Of a stretch of 46,577 nt of DNA, positions 9,016 to 15,875 are shown piece by piece. The stretch comes from Paraktedonobacter sp034437695 (lineage in GTDB: Bacteria > Chloroflexota > Ktedonobacteria > Ktedonobacterales > Ktedonobacteraceae). The notes beneath the pieces are model-generated. The model saw only the letters and a program-made list of their open reading frames with translations. It made no database searches and was not told the DNA's origin. The stretch covers positions 1-46,577 of the forward strand of contig DAOTTJ010000463.1 of assembly GCA_034437695.1 (NCBI GenBank). Reading direction: 5' to 3'. Position 1 is the first letter of the stretch, and every line of letters begins with the position of its first letter. The translations under genes and the position numbers were made by a program.

Positions 9016-9071
9016 CCACAGAGGCAGCTTGTTCGCTCTGGCCCCGTGAACGAGCTGCCGTCTGTTTGTGG
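9016..9071. terminator. bidirectional hairpin between convergent genes
   Basis: An imperfect stem-loop pairs CCACAGAGGCAGCTTGTTC (9016-9034) with the segment 9048-9071 (GAACGAGCTGCC then TTTGTGG). It lies between the stop of the Gmad2 remnant and the stop of the oxidoreductase on the other strand. Confidence 0.45.
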
Positions 9072-9099
9072 CTCCTGCTTGCCGACGAAGCGGAGTAGC

Positions 9100-10503
9100 C
9101 TATGAGTCGAGGCCTGTGAAGAGGTTATTGAGCGACTCTGCCAGCGTGGGATGAGCAAAGACCGCGTCGCGCAGCGCCGTATAGGGCAGTTTGCCCATCA
9201 TTGCCATTTGGAGGGCCGACATGATTTCGCCGCCCTCAATCCCTAGAATTGCGCATCCCAGGATCTGTCCACTTGCGGCATCAATGACCGCTTTCATCAT
9301 CCCACGCGTTTCGTCGAGTTCCAGAGCGCGGGCCACGTAGTTCATTGGCATCTTGGCTACGCGGATCGCCCGACCCTGGGCGCGAGCCTCCGTCTCGCTC
9401 AGCCCAACCCGACCAAGCTGCGGATCGATAAAGACGGTGTAGGGTACGAGCCGATTGCGTATGTCGGCCTCGCCGTGCTCGATCAAGTTGGTGCGAATGA
9501 TACGGAAGTCGTCGTACGAAATGTGTGTAAAGGCCGGGCCACCTTTGACATCGCCCAGCGCATAGATGCCCTCGACCGTGGTTTCCAGACGCTCGTTGGT
9601 GGGAATAAAGCCGTGTGCGTCGAGTTGCAGACCGGTAGCTGCGGTATCGAGCGTATCCGCGTTGGAGGTACGACCGGCAGCGATTAGCAGGTGAGTTCCT
9701 TGCAAAACGCGTTCGCCCTCGGGTGTCTGCACGTTCAGTTCAACGTGGTGTTTGCTGACTTGCTCGATGTGGAGCGGCGTGGTTTGCAGCAGAACCTCGA
9801 TGCCGTCTTCGCGTAAAATCTCGGCCACAGCATCGGCGATATCGTCGTCCTCGCGGGCCAGCAAGTGCGATCCGCGCTGAATAATGCTAACCTGACTGCC
9901 GAAGCGCCGGAACATCTGCCCAAATTCAAGCCCAATGTAGCCGCCGCCGATGACCAGCAGGTGCTCTGGCACATGGTCTAGCTCCATAATCGAGGTCGAG
10001 TTGAGGGCCGGAACAAGCTCAAGACCACTCAGATCCGACCGCGCGGGCCGCGCCCCGACGTTGATAAAAATCTTGTCGGCAGTTAGCTCAAGCGTCTCGC
10101 CGCTGTTGAGCGCAACCGAGATTTTTTTCATCCCGCTGAAACGTGCCTGCCCCATCAGCAGATCAAGTCCCTCGGCAGCTTCAATGCGCTTCTGACTCCC
10201 ACCACGGAAACTCTCGACAATATCACGTTTGCGCTGGCGTACCACCGTCATATCGACGCCAATGTGACCCAGACCGGTGTGGACGCCATAATCGGCGGCT
10301 CGCCGCGCCAGGTAGGCCACACGTGCGCTGGCTACCATCGTCTTGGTCGGCGTGCATCCCTCGTTTATACAGGTCCCGCCTATATGCTCCTGCTCAATCA
10401 ACGCCGTCTTCAAACCTGCTCCGGCCAGCGCCGTAGAGAGCGGCCCCCCGGCCTGTCCAGCTCCAATCACAATTGCATCATATGTCGCACTCTGAAGCAT
10501 CAT
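9100..10503 (-). CDS. FAD-dependent pyridine nucleotide-disulfide oxidoreductase, MerA-like core
   Basis: The 467-residue protein is a class I flavin disulfide reductase: FAD-binding GAGQAGG (14-20), redox pair C45/C50 in GGTCINEGC, an NAD-binding site VIGGGYIGLEFG, the second FAD motif ALGDVKGG, and the C-terminal dimer domain with the catalytic HPTLAE. Family relatives are dihydrolipoamide dehydrogenase, glutathione reductase and mercuric reductase, and automated labels often say mercuric reductase. It lacks both the N-terminal metal-binding domain and the C-terminal cysteine pair needed for Hg(II), so mercury reduction is doubtful; the substrate is unknown. It is monocistronic, with paired ATG codons at the start and AAAGGTG upstream. 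Confidence 0.85.
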   Translation of the reverse strand: MMLQSATYDAIVIGAGQAGGPLSTALAGAGLKTALIEQEHIGGTCINEGCTPTKTMVASARVAYLARRAADYGVHTGLGHIGVDMTVVRQRKRDIVESFRGGSQKRIEAAEGLDLLMGQARFSGMKKISVALNSGETLELTADKIFINVGARPARSDLSGLELVPALNSTSIMELDHVPEHLLVIGGGYIGLEFGQMFRRFGSQVSIIQRGSHLLAREDDDIADAVAEILREDGIEVLLQTTPLHIEQVSKHHVELNVQTPEGERVLQGTHLLIAAGRTSNADTLDTAATGLQLDAHGFIPTNERLETTVEGIYALGDVKGGPAFTHISYDDFRIIRTNLIEHGEADIRNRLVPYTVFIDPQLGRVGLSETEARAQGRAIRVAKMPMNYVARALELDETRGMMKAVIDAASGQILGCAILGIEGGEIMSALQMAMMGKLPYTALRDAVFAHPTLAESLNNLFTGLDS

Positions 10504-10670
10504 ACGCTATTTACACCTTTACATTCATGGTTTTGATCAACAAACTCAGTGTATCACACCAATTCTTTGCATATTTGGAGGTATCAGTATCATGAATAGT
10601 GATGGATGTAAGTTTGCAATAGGGTTCGTAAAGCTATCAAGAGCAGGGCCAGAGCACAGAAGTGTGTTCT

Positions 10671-10780
10671 CCATAGTGCTCTGTCACGCGTCGAAAGAGC
10701 AGCAGGGATGCAAGGGGTGCAACCCCTTGACTGGGGTCTGTGGCTGTGCCCCAGCCATCCTCGCCGCAGGCGAAGCGTCG
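10671..10780 (+). repeat. dispersed intergenic repeat, copy A
   Basis: This stretch starts with CATAGTGCTCTGTCAC and contains AGCAGGGATGCAA, a GGGGTGCAACCCC palindrome, CTTGACTGG and a CGCCGCAGGCGA hairpin. The same series appears in inverse orientation at 36450-36595 (copy B). It occupies much of the 341-base gap 10504-10844, in which no gene is seen. The right end of copy A has lost the terminal repeat present in copy B. Confidence 0.6.
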
Positions 10781-10844
10781 TGGGAAGGCGGCTGGGAAAA
10801 ACGAGACCCTATAGCTTGCGAGGGAAAAGATTGACGAGATTACC

Positions 10845-11951
10845 ATGACCGTACCTTTTCTGGATCTACAAGCGGCGTATCGAGAATTGCAGGAAGAACT
10901 GGATGCCGCCTATCATCGAGTTATGGATTCGGGCTGCTGGGTGCTGGGAGAAGAGGTCGAAGCTTTTGAACGTGCCTTTGCCGCGTACTGCGGCGTAAAG
11001 CACTGTATCGGCGTCGGCAATGGTCTGGAGGCACTCCACCTGACCCTGCGGGCGTACGCCGTGGGCGCAGGCGACGAAGTGATTGTCCCTGCCAACACCT
11101 ATATCGCCACCTGGCTGGCTGTCTCGGCCACGGGGGCAACGCCCGTGCCGGTTGAGCCGACAAGCGCCACCTGCGTGCTCGACCCAAATTTAATCGAGGC
11201 CGCCCTGACGCTACGTACCAGGGCTATTATCCCGGTGCATCTCTATGGTCAACCAGCTGAGATGAGCGCGATCACCGCTCTGGCGCGAAGGTACCGCTTA
11301 AAAGTCATTGAAGATGCCGCCCAGGCTCACGGGGCCTTTTATCGTGGAAAACGCGTGGGTGGACTGGCTGACGCGGCGGCCTTCAGCTTTTATCCAGCTA
11401 AAAATCTAGGAGCGGCAGGTGATGGTGGGGCTGTGGTCACTAACGACGATAACGTGGCCGAGCAGATACGGCTGTTACGCAACTATGGCTCACGTGCCAG
11501 GTACTTTAACGAGTTGAAGGGCTTCAATTCGCGCCTGGACCCGCTTCAGGCTGCCTTTCTGAACACGAAATTGCGCTATCTGGATGCCTGGAACGCTCGC
11601 CGCCTGGCGATGGCTCTGTACTATCAGGAGGGCTTGCAAGACTCTCTGGACTTACAACTGCCGGTTGTATCCGCCGGGACTGTACCTGTCTGGCACCAGT
11701 TTGTGGTTCGCTCGCCACGGCGCGATGCCTTGTGCGACTACTTGCAGCGCGAAGGTATCTCGACGCTTATTCACTATCCCATTCCCCCTTATCGCTCACC
11801 GGCCTATGCCGAACACTACCATCGGGTGCACACTTTTCCAATCACCGAGACTCTGACTAGCACTATCCTGAGTCTACCAATCGGCCCACACCTCTCGTTG
11901 AGAGAAGCCGACGAGGTCATTCGCTCACTGCGGCGTTTTCACTCACCCTGA
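10845..11951 (+). CDS. DegT/DnrJ/EryC1/StrS aminotransferase (sugar aminotransferase)
   Basis: The 368-residue protein is a PLP-dependent aminotransferase of the family that aminates 3- or 4-keto nucleotide sugars, as in QdtB/FdtB-type enzymes. It opens with VPFLDLQAAYREL, carries IEDAAQAHGA and SFYPAKNLGAAGDGGAV, in which K186 should bind PLP, and the RLLRNYGSRARY and FNSRLDPLQAAFL motifs. Length and ends match the family. The product is probably an aminosugar for surface glycans or a secondary metabolite, but no sugar epimerase, ketoisomerase or acetyltransferase is nearby, so the exact sugar is unknown. The nearest upstream gene is divergent, so it is transcribed alone. Confidence 0.85.
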   Translation: MTVPFLDLQAAYRELQEELDAAYHRVMDSGCWVLGEEVEAFERAFAAYCGVKHCIGVGNGLEALHLTLRAYAVGAGDEVIVPANTYIATWLAVSATGATPVPVEPTSATCVLDPNLIEAALTLRTRAIIPVHLYGQPAEMSAITALARRYRLKVIEDAAQAHGAFYRGKRVGGLADAAAFSFYPAKNLGAAGDGGAVVTNDDNVAEQIRLLRNYGSRARYFNELKGFNSRLDPLQAAFLNTKLRYLDAWNARRLAMALYYQEGLQDSLDLQLPVVSAGTVPVWHQFVVRSPRRDALCDYLQREGISTLIHYPIPPYRSPAYAEHYHRVHTFPITETLTSTILSLPIGPHLSLREADEVIRSLRRFHSP

Positions 11952-12113
11952 ATGCGGGCCACGCGAGAGTACAGGCAGAAGGTTTGATAGCGAGCGGTAC
12001 TCAGGTGTTATGTAGCGGGTCCGCTGGAGGTTCCGCATGGCGAGCTTCTGCAAGGGGAGTGTAAGCTCAACAAAATGCCCCTGTCCTCAGACTGTGTGAG
12101 GCTCAGGAGCAAG

Positions 12114-12572
12114 CTAGGCTAACTGGTGGACAGGCGTCTGCTCGTACTTATTTGCATAGACGCGCTCTGAACAAAAGACATTGCGCCGCTTGAATGGCTC
12201 GGGTGCTTCCTGTTGGAGACGTTCGCGCACTCGCTGCTTATAGGCCAGCGGCGAGGTGTAGAAAGCTTCCTCACTGAGTAGTGCGTACTTTGGACTATTG
12301 ACCCACTCGGGGATAGATATGCCAGCCTGACGACAGAGGTATTCGACACTGGCCGCACAAAAGGCCGCCCATTGGCGGAATTGCAACCATTGTTCGGATG
12401 ACAGGGCATTCTCTGGTAGCTCAATCGACTCGGCGACTAACATCGCCCGCTGGTCCGCGTAATTTCCGTACCAGTCGTGGCTGAAATCACCAATGGCAAC
12501 CCAGGGGTCGTCCCCGTTGCGAATGTCCCGGTAGGCACACTTGATTGTCTGTTGAATTGCATCAGCAAACAT
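12114..12572 (-). CDS. small protein of unknown function
   Basis: The 152-residue soluble protein has no recognised catalytic motif. Visible features are GDDPWVAIGDFSHDW in the first third, a helical middle (SEQWLQFRQWAAFCAASVEYL), and a C-terminal segment WVNSPKYALLSEEAF then PFKRRNVFCSERVYANKYE. From memory, proteins with a comparable tryptophan plus F-x-x-RNVF tail are found beside AbiEii-like nucleotidyltransferases, and one such gene (13074-13640) lies here on the other strand, 500 bases away. A regulatory or antitoxin-like pairing is possible but unproven. A GGAGGTG site directly before the ATG supports expression. Confidence 0.6.
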   Translation of the reverse strand: MFADAIQQTIKCAYRDIRNGDDPWVAIGDFSHDWYGNYADQRAMLVAESIELPENALSSEQWLQFRQWAAFCAASVEYLCRQAGISIPEWVNSPKYALLSEEAFYTSPLAYKQRVRERLQQEAPEPFKRRNVFCSERVYANKYEQTPVHQLA

Positions 12573-13073
12573 ATTGCACCTCCTTATCTTCTTATTATAA
12601 CAAAAAGCAAGCCGCTTTTGTAGCCTTTCGGGTCCTTTTCCGGGCTTTAGAATATACCCGTTCCCTCCTCTTTTCTACTTCAAAGGCCTTTCTGTCGCTA
12701 CTACAGATCGATTTTCCAGAAAAAACCCCTGAGAGAGTAGTTCTGGGGTGGGGGGACAAGCCAGCATAGACACGAAGTGAAGCGAAAGTGCAGAGGGCGG
12801 CAGCCCTTTGCCGGCACCCTGTCTGCGGGACAGGTAATCTGGGTGTCCCCAATACACTTTTTATTTTATTTTGCCGGAGGCAAAACAGGCAAAATAGGAG
12901 TGCAGGGAGGTGCTCTCTGCTACCTTCATGCTTATGGGTGGGGGTTGCAAGCCAGAGGCTTGCAGAGAACGAAATAACCCTAAAAACCTCACACTATAGC
13001 TTGAGTTCTCTGTTAGAATAGAAAAGATTGAGAATGAGTATAGAGAAGTGCAATCAATGAGAGAGGTGCGACG
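12573..13073. other. repeat-rich intergenic region
   Basis: This 501-base gap separates two divergent genes and shows no convincing coding frame. It holds several short palindromes: TTTTGCC-GGA-GGCAAAA (12869-12885) and TGCAAGCC-AGA-GGCTTGCA (12946-12964). The segment 12945-12981, hairpin plus GAAATAACCCT, resembles the right end of the MITE-like element at 6880-6917. A GAGAGAGGTG site precedes the ATG at 13074. Confidence 0.45.
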
Positions 13074-13640
13074 ATGGCCAGGGGCAAGGATTTACAACCC
13101 GAGGAGATCGAACGCTTGTTAGCAGAGTTGGGTCACGAACTGGCCACGCGCGGCTTTACGTCTGTGCAGATGATGATCGTGGGCGGCGCGTATATGCTGC
13201 TGAATATTGGGAACCGTGCCACGACACAAGATATCGACTTTTTCCCGCTGAATTTTATCGATTCGTCTCAGCCAGATCAACAGACAATGGCGATTTTGCG
13301 CTCGATCAATGTTATTGCAAAAAGAAATGAACTGAAGCGCGATTGGTGTAACGATGCCGCCTTTGGCATCCTGGGCTGGACGACTCCTCCATTCGATCAG
13401 TTGACGGTGTGGCATGTCTATGAGGCGTTGGAGATCTATATGCCCCGCGCGGAATTTATGCTGGCCATCAAGCTTTTCGGCTATCGCGATCGCGACTTTA
13501 GCGATGTCCAGGCCCTCCTGCACTTGCTGACTGTTGAGACGCGTGAGCAGGCTCAGACAATTGTCGACCGCTATATCGATCAGAAGGCGCAGCGCGAATA
13601 CCGTACCGCGCTCACGTTGGACGATCTTTTTGAGGAATAA
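13074..13640 (+). CDS. DUF6036/AbiEii-like nucleotidyltransferase
   Basis: The 188-residue protein has the minimal nucleotidyltransferase signature: a glycine pair in MIVGGAYMLLNIG followed by RATTQDIDFF, whose two aspartates should bind catalytic metal. The remainder is helical with a conserved-looking LAIKLFGYRDRDFSDVQALL, typical of AbiEii/MenT-related enzymes that modify tRNA or proteins as toxins. The length suits a stand-alone domain. No antitoxin is fused or adjacent on the same strand; the small minus-strand gene at 12114-12572 is the only plausible partner. The toxin role is inferred from the family, not shown here. Confidence 0.75.
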   Translation: MARGKDLQPEEIERLLAELGHELATRGFTSVQMMIVGGAYMLLNIGNRATTQDIDFFPLNFIDSSQPDQQTMAILRSINVIAKRNELKRDWCNDAAFGILGWTTPPFDQLTVWHVYEALEIYMPRAEFMLAIKLFGYRDRDFSDVQALLHLLTVETREQAQTIVDRYIDQKAQREYRTALTLDDLFEE

Positions 13641-13802
13641 ACACATAACTGCTTCTAAAAGAGCGCCCGGCCTGCGCGAAGTGCTGACCAGATAGGCCTT
13701 CTGGCTTTCTGCTCCCTCGCGGTGAAGCGAAAAACCCATCTACGATGTATGAGAAGTGGGACGTAGAATCTCAACTATCTTTGAGACAGGAAAGAGATAC
13801 GA

Positions 13803-14798
13803 ATGGAAGAGCAACAGATCTTGCAGAAGGCTTCTTCGGATACACCCGATACATCGACGCTCCCGCGCAATGCGGTCATCATCACGAATCCAACTGCCGG
13901 GAGCTATGCACGTTTTGCTCACGAGCTGGAAGAAACCGTACGCTTTTTACAGCAAGCGGACTGGCAGGTCGAGCTGAAGCTGACTGAAGCGGCGGGCGAC
14001 GGATCGCGTCTGGCCCGTGAAGCGGTTGAGCAGAAGGCGGATATTGTGATCGCCGCTGGTGGTGATGGGACCATCAATGAGATTATCCAGGAACTGGCGG
14101 GGAGTGAGACGGCTCTGGGCGTCCTGCCGATTGGCACCGTCAATGTCTGGGCGCGTGAGATGGTGATCCCTCTGGAGAGCGCAGGCGCACGCGAGGTGTT
14201 GTTTCACGGCATCACGCGACAGATCGACCTGGGGCGTATCAATGACCGTTACTTTTTGTTGATGGTGGGGGTTGGCTTTGATGGGCAAGTGGCTCAAGCG
14301 GTTGAAGAGACTCACGCCAAACGTTTTGGGGTCCTGGGCTACGTTTTCACTATGCTAAAGATGAGTGTGCGCTTTCGCGGGTTTCGCGTCGCGTTGACCC
14401 TCGATGGGCAGGAGATAAATACGCGTGCGTACCAGATAGTGATCGGCAATACTCAGCTCTATGGAGGCGCAGTTACCTTCACCTGGCAGGCCAAATGCGA
14501 CGATGGTCTGCTTGATGTCTGCATTGTACGTACGGGGAGCCGCTGGCGCTTTCTGCTGCTGATGAGAGATCTTCTCTTGCAACGCAAGCACCAGCGCGAA
14601 CTGGTTACCTATAAAACCTGTACTTCGCTGGAGATCCGTTCACGCCGACCTATCGCCTTACAGATCGATGGCGACGCAGCCGGCGAGACCCCGGCAACTA
14701 TCCAGATAGTTCCTGGCGCACTCAAGGTCATTGTTCCTCAGGAGAAGCCCGCAGGTATCTTCCAGGCGGAACAACCAGCAACCGAGGAAGGTGCATAA
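13803..14798 (+). CDS. diacylglycerol/sphingosine-type lipid kinase (YegS/DgkB family)
   Basis: The 331-residue protein carries the hallmark motifs of the family: an N-terminal ITNPTAGS, the nucleotide-binding GGDGTINEI (86-94) and LPIGTVNVWAR (108-118), followed by a beta-sandwich domain (RQIDLGRINDRYFLLMVGVG, FDGQVAQAVE). Such enzymes phosphorylate diacylglycerol or related lipids using ATP at the inner membrane face. The C-terminal DGDAAGETPATIQI is the usual closing strand motif. The gene is transcribed alone and converges with the oxidoreductase 25 bases beyond its stop. The lipid substrate cannot be told from sequence. Confidence 0.88.
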   Translation: MEEQQILQKASSDTPDTSTLPRNAVIITNPTAGSYARFAHELEETVRFLQQADWQVELKLTEAAGDGSRLAREAVEQKADIVIAAGGDGTINEIIQELAGSETALGVLPIGTVNVWAREMVIPLESAGAREVLFHGITRQIDLGRINDRYFLLMVGVGFDGQVAQAVEETHAKRFGVLGYVFTMLKMSVRFRGFRVALTLDGQEINTRAYQIVIGNTQLYGGAVTFTWQAKCDDGLLDVCIVRTGSRWRFLLLMRDLLLQRKHQRELVTYKTCTSLEIRSRRPIALQIDGDAAGETPATIQIVPGALKVIVPQEKPAGIFQAEQPATEEGA

Positions 14799-14823
14799 AA
14801 GGCGAGCTGCCCTGTCTGCTGAC

Positions 14824-15669
14824 TCACTTCATCCGCGGCGGTCCCTGTCTGATGCGTTCGCGCACCGTGGCGAGATCTGTATAGCTCCAGCGCGTTTCTG
14901 TCCACCAGGTGACGCCCGCGTCCAACCAGGGCTGTACGATCTCGGCGGCCCGCGCAGGATCGTCGCCTGGCGTTTCGCCTTCCCAGATCACCTCGAAGGG
15001 CGTGACGAGCTGGCGGTTGGCCTGGACATAGGCGGTGATCGCCCGGATATCTTCGGGGGTCATCGGCGTCTCGCTACCGTCCATCTTCTGCGGAATAATG
15101 CCGTCCCAGCGCAGGACGCGCTGCATGGATCTCTCACGCGGCCACGCTCCAACGACCCAGACGGGGATGCGCGGCTGTTGCAGCGTGGGCGGCAGCAGTT
15201 GCATGGGCTGCACATGGTACTGTACTCCATCGTGTGCGAAGAGTTCGCCGCTCCAGGCACCCTGCAAGATCGCCAGGCATTCATCCATGAGCTGTGCTCG
15301 TCCCCTGGTGCTCATCTCCTCGCCGACTCTAGCGAAGCCAGCATCGGCGGTGGCTGCGCCTAGACCAACCGGTAGGATCAGTCTGCCACGGGAAAGCTGA
15401 TCGATGGTCATCGTCTCGCGTGCCAGCTTCCAGGGTCGCCGCCGCGCGATCGCCGCCAGCATCGGACCAAGCAGAATGCGCTCGGTCCGCGCAGCCATCA
15501 GGGCCAGTAAGATCCACGGATCGTAAAAAGGTTCAGGTGGATGGTTGGGTGTATCGATAGAGATGCAGTCGGGGATAAATACACCATCCCAGCCGGCTGC
15601 CTCCGCCTCCGCAGCCATCGCAGGGATAGTCCAGACATCGCCACCCGGCAGTACAAAGCCATAACGCAT
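14824..15669 (-). CDS. LLM-class flavin-dependent oxidoreductase
   Basis: The 281-residue protein begins MRYGFVLPGGDVWTIPAMAA and contains AEAAGWDGVFIPD, ERILLGPMLAAIARRRPWKLARE and DQLSRGRLILPVGLGA, all typical of bacterial-luciferase-like enzymes that use F420 or FMN. I start it at 15669: a GTG six codons upstream lies within the AGGAGG ribosome site itself. The fold is a TIM barrel; the substrate is unknown. GLGA at the phosphate-binding turn fits either cofactor. A promoter with a palindrome is seen upstream, and the kinase gene diverges from the same gap. Confidence 0.85.
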   Translation of the reverse strand: MRYGFVLPGGDVWTIPAMAAEAEAAGWDGVFIPDCISIDTPNHPPEPFYDPWILLALMAARTERILLGPMLAAIARRRPWKLARETMTIDQLSRGRLILPVGLGAATADAGFARVGEEMSTRGRAQLMDECLAILQGAWSGELFAHDGVQYHVQPMQLLPPTLQQPRIPVWVVGAWPRERSMQRVLRWDGIIPQKMDGSETPMTPEDIRAITAYVQANRQLVTPFEVIWEGETPGDDPARAAEIVQPWLDAGVTWWTETRWSYTDLATVRERIRQGPPRMK

Positions 15670-15714
15670 AACAAATTTCCTCCTCACTCTGACTGATACA
15701 TTTGCCCCTTGAAA

Positions 15715-15744
15715 GTATTAGATAATCATGACATCTTCTGTCAT
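15715..15744 (-). promoter_or_regulatory. promoter with overlapping palindrome for the LLM oxidoreductase
   Basis: On the minus strand ATGACA (plus 15739-15744) is 18 bases from TAATAC (plus 15715-15720). The -35 and spacer overlap a 17-base palindrome, ATGACA-TCTTC-TGTCAT (15728-15744), which is a reasonable operator for a dimeric repressor. No cognate regulator is adjacent. Confidence 0.4.
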
Positions 15745-15875
15745 ATTTGCTGTAAGCTTTGACCAGGGCCAGGCAAAAGGTAAGGGCAATAGGATAAATA
15801 TCTCAACTGGTCGCTTTTCTCGCATGTCTCAGATATACTAGATCTTGAGGCAAAACTGACGACGCTGCAAGGATC

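Noticed and set aside
9100..10503. Naming the oxidoreductase merA
   Set aside because: The mercury-binding cysteines outside the redox pair are absent.
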